From Herbiconiux oxytropis (GTDB lineage Bacteria; Actinomycetota; Actinomycetes; Actinomycetales; Microbacteriaceae), in the NCBI RefSeq assembly GCF_024979315.1, contig NZ_JANLCK010000001.1, positions 310,001 through 374,000 of the forward strand: a stretch of DNA of 64,000 nt, in the 5' to 3' direction. A model generated the notes under the pieces. That model was not told the DNA's origin and made no database searches. It saw nothing but the letters and a program-made list of their open reading frames with translations. Both the position numbers and the translations under genes were made by a program. Below are positions 15,413 to 24,080 of this stretch, piece after piece (the stretch's first letter is position 1; every line of letters begins with the position of its first letter).

Positions 15413-16591
15413 ATGCGACCCAGCGACTTCACGAGCGACCGATTTGGATCGCTCACGACCAAGCCCAATAGCGCATGGCACCACGCCTACTTCATGCCCG
15501 TTTCAATTCCACGCGAACTGTCTCTGGACCCCGAGACAGTCGCCGCGCTGTCGCGCGCAGACATCGCGCTCGGGCGCCTGTCCGGCCTCGCTACCGTCAT
15601 CGATAACCCAGCCCTGCTGCTCGGCCCCGCCTTGGCACAGGAGGCCCTCGCAAGTTCACGAATCGAGGGTACCGAGGCATCCCTGAGCGAAGTTCTGTCG
15701 GCGGAGAACGAGGACGTACCGATCGAGAACGAGAATCTCCGCGAGGTGGCGAACTACCTCCGTGCCATCGAGCAGGGAACAGAGTTGATCGCATCCTGGC
15801 CGCTCACGCTGCGGTTCTTCTGCGCACTCCATGAGACGCTGCTCACGGGCGTGCGAGGCGAAGAGAAGTCGCCCGGAGAACTCCGGCGATCCCCAGTGTG
15901 GATCGGCTCACCGAATGCTCGGCCGGAGACTGCACGCTTCATTCCGCCCCATCAAGACGATCTCGGTGAGCTTCTCGCTGATTGGGAGCGTTTCGTCAAC
16001 GATCCATCGACCATGCCGAGCGTCTTGCGCGGGGCTCTGATGCATTACCAGTTCGAGACCATCCACCCATTCCTCGACGGCAACGGCCGTATCGGCAGGC
16101 TGCTCATCGGCTTCGAGCTCATGCGTGACGATGTGCTCAGCGCGCCGATCCTCCACATCTCGGGATACTTCGAGGCCAACCGCAACCAGTACTACGACCG
16201 GCTTCAAGCCGTCCGCGAACGTGGAGAGATCGACGAATGGGTACAGTTCTTTGCCGCCGCCGTCGAACACCAGGCGAACGAGAGCGCCGGGCGTATCCGT
16301 ACTCTGCTCGATATCCGTGAGCGGTACCGCGCTAACGTTCGTGGCGACCGATCTCAGGTAGCCGACCTCATCGACGTGCTGCTCGAGAACCCCGTGATTA
16401 CCGTCAGCGCGGTGGTGCGAGCACTCTCCGTCACCCAGCCGACCGCTTCGAACTTGCTTCGACGCGCAGAAGGTCTCGGCTGGGTGCGTTCGGCCGGACG
16501 CTGGGGGCGAGGGGGCAAGGAACGATGGGTGGCGTCTGAGATCTGGCAAGCGGTGACGCGCACCGACTTCGACGAAGAGGTCGCGCGCTAA
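15413..16591 (+). CDS. Fic-family AMP-transferase with N-terminal inhibitory motif and C-terminal wHTH
   Basis: A 392-residue class II Fic protein that transfers AMP (or another nucleotide moiety) to target hydroxyls. The N-terminal Fic_N region has the self-inhibitory motif SSRIEGT with Glu85. The catalytic loop is the full consensus HPFLDGNGRIGR (His218 onward). The C-terminus (VITVSAVVRALSVTQPTASNLLRRAEGLGW) is a winged helix-turn-helix, so the protein may repress its own gene via the palindromes just upstream. No separate antitoxin is evident, as expected for class II. It sits in the accessory island. Confidence 0.93.
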   Translation: MRPSDFTSDRFGSLTTKPNSAWHHAYFMPVSIPRELSLDPETVAALSRADIALGRLSGLATVIDNPALLLGPALAQEALASSRIEGTEASLSEVLSAENEDVPIENENLREVANYLRAIEQGTELIASWPLTLRFFCALHETLLTGVRGEEKSPGELRRSPVWIGSPNARPETARFIPPHQDDLGELLADWERFVNDPSTMPSVLRGALMHYQFETIHPFLDGNGRIGRLLIGFELMRDDVLSAPILHISGYFEANRNQYYDRLQAVRERGEIDEWVQFFAAAVEHQANESAGRIRTLLDIRERYRANVRGDRSQVADLIDVLLENPVITVSAVVRALSVTQPTASNLLRRAEGLGWVRSAGRWGRGGKERWVASEIWQAVTRTDFDEEVAR

Positions 16592-16626
16592 CGACGCGGC
16601 CCCCAGCGATACGATCGGGCCGAAGG

Positions 16627-16861
16627 TCAGGGGTTGTACCGTCGGGTGACTCCCTCCAGCTCGGCCCGGGAATGCACCCACATGGCGAGGGCGCGAATCT
16701 CGTCGAGGTTCACCGTGGGCGCGAAACGGATGCCGCCTTTCGCGGGCCCACGCGAGAGGTCAGTTGTAGCCGAGTACGACGACGGAGCTCGTCGGGCAGA
16801 GAACGATAGTCGCGGCGTCTGCCGCTGCCTCACCGGGAGGGGCTTCTTCGAGGTCGATCAT
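16627..16861 (-). pseudogene. Glutamate dehydrogenase remnant downstream of putA
   Basis: On the minus strand an ATG at 16861, preceded by AAAGGAT, opens [15 protein letters not shown] and reaches LGYN then a stop. In the next frame the sequence continues [16 protein letters not shown] and [13 protein letters not shown], which is the substrate-binding core of Glu/Leu/Phe/Val dehydrogenases (GPxKGGIR, LDExRALAMWM). The similarity then dissolves before a stop at 16627. This is a frameshifted, truncated N-terminal piece. Its position right after putA suggests a former proline to glutamate to 2-oxoglutarate operon. Confidence 0.7.
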
Positions 16862-16891
16862 CGGTGATCCTTTCTCAGAGACGCGTCGGGT

Positions 16892-19800
16892 TCAGATCAT
16901 GGCGTCGGTCAGGTGGTTCGGCGTGCCGAATCGGTGAGCCGTGATCGACACCGCCTGTTCCCTCAGGTACGGGAGCAGCTCGATCCGGCCGGCTTCCGTG
17001 ACGGGGTTGGCGTAGATCGCCAGGTCGGGCCGCCCGCCCGTGGCTGCGGTCACCGATTCGACACCGGCACCGAGCAGCCGTACCCGGCCGCTGCCGAAAG
17101 CGATGACCTGCGACGCCCACGCAGCGTCATTCTCGACCACGACTGTCGTCGCCACGGCGGAGAGCGCGGATTCGATGTCAGCGGGGAGCCGGTGCGCGCT
17201 CGAGATGACCATCTCGGTGCCGGTGAGAGCGCCGGCCAGGACGGTCCTGACCAGATCGGCCACCGGAGCGTCGCTGCCGAGCCGGACCAGGATCGGTCGG
17301 TCCAGTGGTGCATAACGGAACACGTTGCGCTCAGCCGAGAGTTGCGAGACATCCTGCGCAGTGAAATGGCCCTGCCATGCGGCCGCATCACTTTTAGCCC
17401 CTCGCTCGAGCGAGTCTGCCTCGCTCGAAGTCAAGGCGGTTCGAGACGCCGCGAGCAGCGCCGTGACGCTCTTGTCCGTCGCGGCCCCTCCCGGCCTCGC
17501 CGGCACGGAGACCCACGAACCGAGACCGATGAGGTAATTAGGCCCGCCCGCCTTGGTACCTGCTCCCACGGCTGACTTCTTCCATCCACCGAAGGGCTGC
17601 CGGCGGACGATGGCCCCCGTGATGCCCCGGTTCACGTAGAGGTTTCCTGCCTGAACGGTGTTCAGCCACAGGTCGATTTCTTCGCGGTCGAGCGCATGCA
17701 GTCCAGAGGTGAGTCCGTAGTCGACCTCGTTCACGATGTCGATTGCGTCGGCCAGGGTGGAGGCGGTCATGATGCCGAGGATCGGTCCGAAGTATTCAGT
17801 GCGGTGGTACTCCGAGCCACGGGCGACGCCGTCGCGGACTCCGGGACTCCACAGCTTTCCCGTTGCGTCGAGCTGGGTGGGCTCGATCAACCACCGCTCT
17901 CCGGCACCCAGCTTCGTCAGCCCTTCGAGGAGCTTGCCGGCGGCGGGTTCGATGATCGGACCCATTTGAGTGGCGGGGTCTGTCGGGTAGCCGACGGTCA
18001 GCGACGACACGGCGTCGAGGAGCTGGGTGCGGAACCGGTGCGATCGGGCGACCGAGCCGACGAGCACCACCAGCGACGCGGCGGAGCACTTCTGCCCCGC
18101 GTGCCCGAAGGCGGAGGAGACGACATCCTTGACGGCGAGGTCCAGGTCGGCAGAAGGGGTGACGATGATCGCGTTCTTACCGCTGGTCTCTGCGAGCAAC
18201 GGAAGATCGTGGCGGAAGGATCGGAACAGCTCAGCGGTCTCATACGCACCGGTCAGGATGACCCGGTCCACGTTCGGGTCGGACACCAGCTGCGTGCCGA
18301 GCTGACGCTCACCGACCTGCAGCAGTCGCAGCGTATCGGCCGGCACACCGGCCTCCCACATGCATTCCGCGATCAGAGCGCCGCATCGAGCGGTGAGCGC
18401 CGCAGGTTTCAGGATGGCGGCGGAACCGGCGGCGAGCGCCGCAAGCGCACCACCGGCGGGAATGGCGACGGGAAAGTTCCAGGGCGGCGTGATCAGCGTG
18501 AGGTTCGACGGGGTGAATTCGGCCCCGTCGATCGTGTCGAGTTCCAACGCGAGCTCGGCGTAGTAGTGGGCGAAGTCGATGGCTTCTGAGACCTCGGGGT
18601 CGGCTTGATCGATCGTCTTGCCGGCCTCGGCGGCCATGGCCTCGAGGAAGTCGGCGCGGCGCCGTTCCATCTCGTCACCCACCTTGTGCAGCACGGTCGC
18701 GCGGTGGTTCGCCGAGAGCTTCCCCCAGGCCTTGCCGGCCGCTTTCGTGCTGCTGATGAGGGCGCGCAGGGTCGCCTCATCCCGGATGACGGATGCCTGG
18801 ACGCTCTCGACGCCGAGCTGGGAGGTGGCAGCACGCTGCAGGATGCGGCCCGCAGCCTGCCGGTTGGTCTCGACGGACGGGTCGGTGTCGGGGGTGTTCT
18901 CGAACGCGCCGAGCGTGGGCCGCGGCACGGCGGCGTGCCGGTCGGCGACCTTGTGCGTGGCCGGCACGCGACCGTCGAGGGCCGCGACCGAAGCGATGAA
19001 GCGCTGCCGTTCCCGCTCGAAGAGGGGCTCGTTCTTGTCGAGCTCGAAGACGGCCGACATGAAGTTCTCCGATGACGCGCCTTCCTCGAGGCGCCGGATC
19101 AGGTAGGCGATCGCCACATCGAACTCCGCCGGAGAAACCACCGGGGTGTAGAGCAGGAGCGAACCGACCTCGCGGCGCACGGCTTCGGCTTGGCCCTGGG
19201 CCATGCCGAGGAGCATTTCGTACTCGATGCCATCGCGCACGTTGCGGCGGCCGGCGAGCAGCCAGGAGTAGGCCACATCGAAGAGGTTGTGGCCTGCGAC
19301 CCCGATCCGCACATTGCTGATCCGCTCGGGATGCAGCGCGTAGTCGACCACGCGCTTGTAGTTGGTGTCGGACTCCTGTTTGGTGTTCCAAGTAGCGAGC
19401 GGCCACCCGTGGATGGAGGCTTCCACCTGCTCCATCGGGAGATTCGCGCCCTTGACGACCCGCACCTTGATCGCCGCGCCCCCACGCGCTCGGCGGAGGG
19501 CGCTCCACTCCTGCAGCCGGATCATCGCCGACAACGCGTCGGGCAGGTACGCCTGGAGGACGATGCCGGCTTCGAGCTCCAAGAACTCCGGCTGGTCGAG
19601 GATGCGGGTGAACACCGCGATGGTCATGTCCAGATCCTTGTACTCCTCCATGTCGAGGTTGATGAACTTCGGCGTCGGGGCGTTCGCTGCCCGCGTGAAG
19701 AGGGGGGTGAGTTCTGCGACGATGTCGTCGACCGACTGATCGAACGCCCAGGGGTTGTGCGGGGCGACGGTGGACGAGACCTTGATGGAGACGTAGTCGA

Positions 19801-20350
19801 TGTCCTCTCTGGCGAGGAGTCGATGGGTTCCGTCGAGCCGGCGGGCAGCCTCCTTCCGGCCCAGCACCGCCTCGCCGAGGAGGTTGACGTTGAGTCGCAC
19901 ACCGTCGCGCTTGATCGTGGCGATAGCGGCGCCGAGCCGAGCGTCGGTGGCGTCGATGATGAGGTGGCTCACCATGTCGCGCAGAACCTTTCGAGCGATC
20001 GGTACGACCACTCCCGGAAGAACGGGGGCGAGTGCCCCGCCGAGTTTGACGGCGCCCCGCATCGGTGCCGGGAGGAATGCGGGCACCTGGGGCGCGATCG
20101 ACTTGAGGGTCGCCCCCGCCACTCGACGGTCCTCCGGTCGAACGACGCCGTCGACGAACCCGACAGTGAATCCCAGACCGCTCGGGTCTTTCAGGACTCC
20201 CGCGAGGCGCTCGCCTGACGGGTCGGTCGGGAACGTCGATGCTTCGCGCAGCCACCGACGGACGAGCGCGACCGTGTCGGCGATGAGTTCCTCATCGACG
20301 GAATCGGGCGAGGGAGTTGCAGAACCGGTGAGTGCGACCGTGGTAGCCAT
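16892..20350 (-). CDS. putA: Bifunctional proline dehydrogenase / L-glutamate-gamma-semialdehyde dehydrogenase
   Basis: A 1152-residue PutA of the two-domain type. It oxidises proline to pyrroline-5-carboxylate (FAD) and then to glutamate (NAD+). The proline dehydrogenase barrel spans about residues 100-450 (SIKVSSTVAPHN; NLDMEEYKDL; RVVKGANLPMEQ; RIGVAGHN). The aldehyde dehydrogenase module runs about 500-1000 with the nucleophile Cys755 in GHAGQKCSAASL and TPPWNFPVAIPAG. A further 150 residues resemble the PutA C-terminal ALDH-like extension. No ribbon-helix-helix DNA-binding domain is present at the N-terminus, so regulation must be external, plausibly by the divergent LysR gene. GAAGGG precedes the start. 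Confidence 0.95.
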   Translation of the reverse strand: MATTVALTGSATPSPDSVDEELIADTVALVRRWLREASTFPTDPSGERLAGVLKDPSGLGFTVGFVDGVVRPEDRRVAGATLKSIAPQVPAFLPAPMRGAVKLGGALAPVLPGVVVPIARKVLRDMVSHLIIDATDARLGAAIATIKRDGVRLNVNLLGEAVLGRKEAARRLDGTHRLLAREDIDYVSIKVSSTVAPHNPWAFDQSVDDIVAELTPLFTRAANAPTPKFINLDMEEYKDLDMTIAVFTRILDQPEFLELEAGIVLQAYLPDALSAMIRLQEWSALRRARGGAAIKVRVVKGANLPMEQVEASIHGWPLATWNTKQESDTNYKRVVDYALHPERISNVRIGVAGHNLFDVAYSWLLAGRRNVRDGIEYEMLLGMAQGQAEAVRREVGSLLLYTPVVSPAEFDVAIAYLIRRLEEGASSENFMSAVFELDKNEPLFERERQRFIASVAALDGRVPATHKVADRHAAVPRPTLGAFENTPDTDPSVETNRQAAGRILQRAATSQLGVESVQASVIRDEATLRALISSTKAAGKAWGKLSANHRATVLHKVGDEMERRRADFLEAMAAEAGKTIDQADPEVSEAIDFAHYYAELALELDTIDGAEFTPSNLTLITPPWNFPVAIPAGGALAALAAGSAAILKPAALTARCGALIAECMWEAGVPADTLRLLQVGERQLGTQLVSDPNVDRVILTGAYETAELFRSFRHDLPLLAETSGKNAIIVTPSADLDLAVKDVVSSAFGHAGQKCSAASLVVLVGSVARSHRFRTQLLDAVSSLTVGYPTDPATQMGPIIEPAAGKLLEGLTKLGAGERWLIEPTQLDATGKLWSPGVRDGVARGSEYHRTEYFGPILGIMTASTLADAIDIVNEVDYGLTSGLHALDREEIDLWLNTVQAGNLYVNRGITGAIVRRQPFGGWKKSAVGAGTKAGGPNYLIGLGSWVSVPARPGGAATDKSVTALLAASRTALTSSEADSLERGAKSDAAAWQGHFTAQDVSQLSAERNVFRYAPLDRPILVRLGSDAPVADLVRTVLAGALTGTEMVISSAHRLPADIESALSAVATTVVVENDAAWASQVIAFGSGRVRLLGAGVESVTAATGGRPDLAIYANPVTEAGRIELLPYLREQAVSITAHRFGTPNHLTDAMI

Positions 20351-20478
20351 TCGAACCCTTCGTAGAAGCCTTCACCCGCAGGTGATCTGACCCCTAGTAT
20401 TCGCATGGAGACGCTTGAACAAAAGCGACTGTTTCTTATCACTATTCATCACTTGAACTGATGTATTTCGGAGAACCC
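20351..20478. promoter_or_regulatory. Divergent putA / lysR promoter region
   Basis: This 128-bp AT-richer spacer between divergent genes must hold both promoters. TTGAAC occurs twice (20415-20420 and 20453-20458), flanking the centre, and could serve as -35 elements or as parts of a LysR-type site. No exact operator is assigned. Confidence 0.45.
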
Positions 20479-21387
20479 ATGCTCGACCTGCACAGGCTCG
20501 TCCTCTTACGCGAACTGTCCATCCGAGGGACGATGGCTGCCGTTGCAGAGGCGCTCCAGTACAGTCCCTCGGCCGTCTCTCAACAACTGACCTTGTTGGA
20601 GAAGGAGTCGAACGCGGTGCTGCTTCGGAAGACCGGGCGCACCGTGCAGTTGACCCCGCTGGCCGAGATCCTGGTGAAGGCTGCCGAGGAATTGAGCAAC
20701 ACGTTGGAGCGGGCAGAAGCGGAGCTGCACGCAGCCGACACCAGCGTGAGAGGGCGGGTTCGGGTGGCGGTGTTCCAGTCCGCTGCGCTGGCTCTGATGC
20801 CGGTGGCGTTGACGATGATGAAGACGGATCATCCCGATGTCCGGGTGGAGATGGTGCAGAAGGAACCCGAGGAGGCCTTGCACGAGACCTGGTCGAGGGA
20901 CTTCGACATGGTCATCGCCGAGCAATATCCCGCACACGCAGCGCCGTGGCTGTCAGGACTCATCCGTCGCGACCTGACGACCGACGCGATACGACTCGCG
21001 GTGCCGGATACGTTCGAGGGCACGGCGATCGGTGATGCCGCGGATCTGCCCTGGGTGATGGAACCCCGCGGCACCGCGTCACGGCACTTCGCAGAACAGA
21101 GCTGCAGGATAGCCGGCTTCGAGCCCGACGTGCGATTCGAGACGGCCGACCTCCAGACCCAGATCCGTCTGGTGGAATCCGGCAACGCGGTGGCACTGAT
21201 GCCTGATCTGGTGTGGGCGGGGCGTCCCGCATCGTGCACGCTGCTCACCCTCGCCGATGAGCCCCGTCGCACGATCTTCACGGCCCAGCGCGCGTCCGGC
21301 GTGGACTGGCCCGCGGCAAGGGCGTTCCTGGCGACCTTGGAGCAGGCAGCCCGGGAGATGGAAGGGACTCTCTCAGTCTCGAGGTGA
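20479..21387 (+). CDS. LysR-family transcriptional regulator
   Basis: A 302-residue LysR-type regulator. ATG 20479 is preferred over ATG 20461 because TCGGAG lies 5 nt ahead and the family starts immediately (MLDLHRLVLLREL). The helix-turn-helix covers MAAVAEALQYSPSAVSQQ, and the effector domain follows (RGRVRVAVFQSAALALMP). Being divergent from putA, it is the obvious candidate to control it, perhaps responding to proline. Its 3' end overlaps the 3' end of the ornithine-cyclodeaminase-family gene by 15 bp, tail to tail. Confidence 0.9.
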   Translation: MLDLHRLVLLRELSIRGTMAAVAEALQYSPSAVSQQLTLLEKESNAVLLRKTGRTVQLTPLAEILVKAAEELSNTLERAEAELHAADTSVRGRVRVAVFQSAALALMPVALTMMKTDHPDVRVEMVQKEPEEALHETWSRDFDMVIAEQYPAHAAPWLSGLIRRDLTTDAIRLAVPDTFEGTAIGDAADLPWVMEPRGTASRHFAEQSCRIAGFEPDVRFETADLQTQIRLVESGNAVALMPDLVWAGRPASCTLLTLADEPRRTIFTAQRASGVDWPAARAFLATLEQAAREMEGTLSVSR

Positions 21388-22296
21388 CGAGGCCCGGAAC
21401 ACCGCATCGGCGATCACGAGGTCCTGCCACCCCATGCCCACCGACTTGAACACCGCGGGGCTTCGACGCACAGGCACTTGAGCCGACGAGATCAACCCGC
21501 TCAGCCCCACGAGGTCGTCGGCGCGGAGGGGCCCGTCCTCTATGGCCAGGATCACGTCGCCTGCTTCCCGGAGGGCCGTCTCGACATCGTCGACCACCAC
21601 CACGGCACGGCCAAGCAGAGCCGCGTCGAGCTCCCGGCGGTCCGGATGGTGCGAGCCCACCGCCACCACCACCGCGTGATCCCGCACGAGCCCACCGTCG
21701 AACACGGGAGCCGCCGCGCTCGTCGCCGCGACGACGAGATCGGCCGAGACGACGTCGTCGGGGGTGCCCGCTGATGCGACGATCCCTGCCTCGTCGAGCC
21801 GCTCGAGTAGCGCCGCGACGGCCCCAGGCGATCGGGACACGATCCGCACCTGCTCGATCGGGCGCACCACCCGTAGCGCGTGAACGTGGCCTTCCGCTTG
21901 CGGGCCCGCACCGAACACGACCAGGCGGTGCGAATCGGGGGTGGCGAGCGCGTCCACCGCGACAGCCGAGAGTGCGGGCGTGCGCAGTGTCGTGAGTGCC
22001 GCTCCGTCGAGGACCGCGCGCGGCGAGAGCGTCTCGGCATCCATCAGGATGTAGCTCGCCTGAATGCGCGGCAGCCCGAGGGCGTCATTGCGGGGAGCGA
22101 CCGACAAGACCTTCACCCCCACCATGCCACCGTGCTCCGCCGGCATCAGGAGGAGCTCGCCTGCGGCCGTCGCGACGGAGGTACGCGCGGGCTGGCTGCC
22201 CGGATCGAGTCCGCCGATCAGCGCTTCCCGCAGAGCCGCGACGGCATCCGCCCAACCGATTCCGGCCCGCACTCCGTCGGCATCGATCATCAGCAC
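21373..22296 (-). CDS. Ornithine cyclodeaminase / mu-crystallin family oxidoreductase
   Basis: A 307-residue member of the OCD family (ornithine cyclodeaminase, alanine dehydrogenase, ketimine or pyrroline-2-carboxylate reductases). The NAD-binding fold carries the motif VVFGAGPQAEGHVHALRVV; the N-terminal region has VGVKVLSVAPRN, with the expected substrate lysine, and the middle has TAAxS-type ATSAAAPVF. GTG 22296 is chosen since GAGG lies 9 nt upstream; ATG 22290 is also possible. It is the last gene of the hydantoinase array, 5 bp after the amidohydrolase. A product of proline or a cyclic imino acid would link to PutA next door (inference). Confidence 0.87.
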   Translation of the reverse strand: MLMIDADGVRAGIGWADAVAALREALIGGLDPGSQPARTSVATAAGELLLMPAEHGGMVGVKVLSVAPRNDALGLPRIQASYILMDAETLSPRAVLDGAALTTLRTPALSAVAVDALATPDSHRLVVFGAGPQAEGHVHALRVVRPIEQVRIVSRSPGAVAALLERLDEAGIVASAGTPDDVVSADLVVAATSAAAPVFDGGLVRDHAVVVAVGSHHPDRRELDAALLGRAVVVVDDVETALREAGDVILAIEDGPLRADDLVGLSGLISSAQVPVRRSPAVFKSVGMGWQDLVIADAVFRASSPRD

Positions 22297-22301
22297 GGCA
22301 C

Positions 22302-23540
22302 TCAGCCTCGCATCCCAGGCGTCGGCGTCACAGGCACGAGCACGCCGTCGAGCACGATCCGCGGCCGCCGCTCGCTCCACAGCAGCGACGGGGTCTCGAA
22401 AGGGTTGCCGTCGAAGATCAGCACATCGCCGAACGCCCCGGGTGCGATCCGTCCGATCCGGTCGTTCTGCAGCAGTGCCGCGTTCACCGAGGTGACGCTG
22501 CGCAGCGTCTCGAACACACCGGTGACGTCGCTCTGCAGGCGTAGTCCCTGCAGCTGCTCGCTCTCGAGCGAACCCATGAGATCCGATCCGAAACCCACCG
22601 GAACACCCGCAGCCCGCGCACGCTCGATCGCCACCGTACCGCTGTGAAGCACCTCGGCATTCTTGGCGAGGCCGACGGCAGTCATCCCGAGCGCACTGCC
22701 GTGCCGCGACATCGCGTCGTAGGTCGCCAGCGTGGGCACCAGGTAGGCGCCCGCCTCGGCCATCGCGCGGGCGGCCTCCTCGTCGAGCAGGTTTCCGTGC
22801 TCGATGGAGCGCACCCCGCCGCGCAGGGCGTGCAGGATCGCTTCGGGCGAATAGGCGTGGGCCGCGACATAGCTCCCCCGGCGGCGCGCCTCCTCCGCGA
22901 CCACTCGGATCTCGTCGAGCGAGTACTGCGCGATCGTCAGGGGGTCGGAGGGCGAGGTGACACCCCCGGATGCCATGATCTTGATCGCGTGCGCTCCGCC
23001 GTGGAAGCGGGTGCGAACGGCCGTGCGGAGTGCCTCAGGACCGTCGACGATCTCGAGCCCGGGGCCGCCGTGAAAGCAGAGCGTGTCGTCCGGAGCGGTC
23101 GGATCGCCGTGCCCACCGGTCTGACTGAGCGCAGCACCGGTGTAGAAGTAGCGAGGGGCGGTCAGCAGCCCCTCCTCGATCGCGGTGTGCAGGCCCGCAT
23201 CGCCTCCCGCGACATCCCGCACGCTCGTGAAGCCACGGTGCAACGCCGCGCCGAGGCGCTTCCGCGCGCTCAGCGCGAGGTAGCTCAGCAGCCGGGTCTC
23301 GTTGCGGAGCAGATCGAGCGACACCGCATAGGCGTGCAGATGCGCGTCGATGAACCCCGGCGTGACGACCCCGCCGCGCGCATCGAGCTCGGCGATGTCG
23401 GCCGGCACGCGCTCATCGGAGGCGACGATCGCGCCGTCGATGATCACCAGGTCCCGGGCGACGAGCGATTCCGACGACCCGTCGAAGAGGAGCCCGTTTC
23501 GGATGCGCAACGAACCGCCGCGCGTGCGGAAACTCGTCAT
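22302..23540 (-). CDS. Metal-dependent amidohydrolase (imidazolonepropionase/prolidase-like)
   Basis: A 412-residue amidohydrolase-superfamily hydrolase. The composite N-terminal beta-sandwich (LRIRNGLLFDG) is followed by the barrel and metal motif GFIDAHLHAY. Further landmarks are IKIMASGGVTSPSD, with the usual carbamylated-lysine strand, AHAYSPEAI, SIEHGNLL, and C-terminal GRIAPGAFGDVLIFDGNPF. Such enzymes hydrolyse cyclic or linear amides and dipeptides. It overlaps the preceding GAF gene by ATGA. Substrate unknown; ring opening of an amide made or imported by this operon is the sensible guess. Confidence 0.9.
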   Translation of the reverse strand: MTSFRTRGGSLRIRNGLLFDGSSESLVARDLVIIDGAIVASDERVPADIAELDARGGVVTPGFIDAHLHAYAVSLDLLRNETRLLSYLALSARKRLGAALHRGFTSVRDVAGGDAGLHTAIEEGLLTAPRYFYTGAALSQTGGHGDPTAPDDTLCFHGGPGLEIVDGPEALRTAVRTRFHGGAHAIKIMASGGVTSPSDPLTIAQYSLDEIRVVAEEARRRGSYVAAHAYSPEAILHALRGGVRSIEHGNLLDEEAARAMAEAGAYLVPTLATYDAMSRHGSALGMTAVGLAKNAEVLHSGTVAIERARAAGVPVGFGSDLMGSLESEQLQGLRLQSDVTGVFETLRSVTSVNAALLQNDRIGRIAPGAFGDVLIFDGNPFETPSLLWSERRPRIVLDGVLVPVTPTPGMRG

Positions 23541-24040
23541 CGGACGGCGCCGGGGAAGGTGCCGGAAACTGTCCCGGATGCGCTCTCGGGAAAGGCCTCG
23601 GCGCGTGCGGCGACGACGGCTTGAGTGGCCTCGGCCGTGATCTCCATCGCGACTGCCGTGGAACCCTCGTCGAGGCTTCCCTCGGCCCCGAGGAAGTTGA
23701 CCGAGCCGATCGTCTCACCCTGGTAGACGACGGGGGTGTTCACGATCGCACCGCAACCGAGTGATTCGATGGTCTCCCAGTCGACGAAGAACGCCCGCAC
23801 GGACTCACGGTCGGCGCCGAGGAAGGGCTGCTGACCCGCCACGACCTGCTCGAGCCAGATCGGCGAGGTGTGCGCGGGATCGAGGCGCTTGCGCCCGCCC
23901 ACCGCGTACACCTCGGGGTGGGTGGAGAACACCCGCGAGACCTCCTCCTTGTCGGGCGTGAGCACGGTGACGGTGACGAGGATGCTGCCGAGGCGCTGGA
24001 TGGCGGCGTCGGCGGCTTGATCGAGAGTGCGGTGTGACAT
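23537..24040 (-). CDS. GAF-domain protein
   Basis: A 167-residue single GAF-like domain. The start MSHRTLDQAADA at 24040 is preferred to an upstream in-frame extension that reads as non-native. The core shows EVYAVGGRKRLDP, TPVVYQGETIGSVNFLG and a C-terminal helix, typical of small-ligand-binding GAF domains. No output domain is attached. It overlaps the amidohydrolase start. It may bind a pathway metabolite or be a small oxidoreductase-like GAF protein; role unknown. Confidence 0.75.
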   Translation of the reverse strand: MSHRTLDQAADAAIQRLGSILVTVTVLTPDKEEVSRVFSTHPEVYAVGGRKRLDPAHTSPIWLEQVVAGQQPFLGADRESVRAFFVDWETIESLGCGAIVNTPVVYQGETIGSVNFLGAEGSLDEGSTAVAMEITAEATQAVVAARAEAFPESASGTVSGTFPGAVR

Positions 24041-24080
24041 GGTGTGGCTCCGGTTCGAGAGGGTGGTCGATGGTCGGTGG

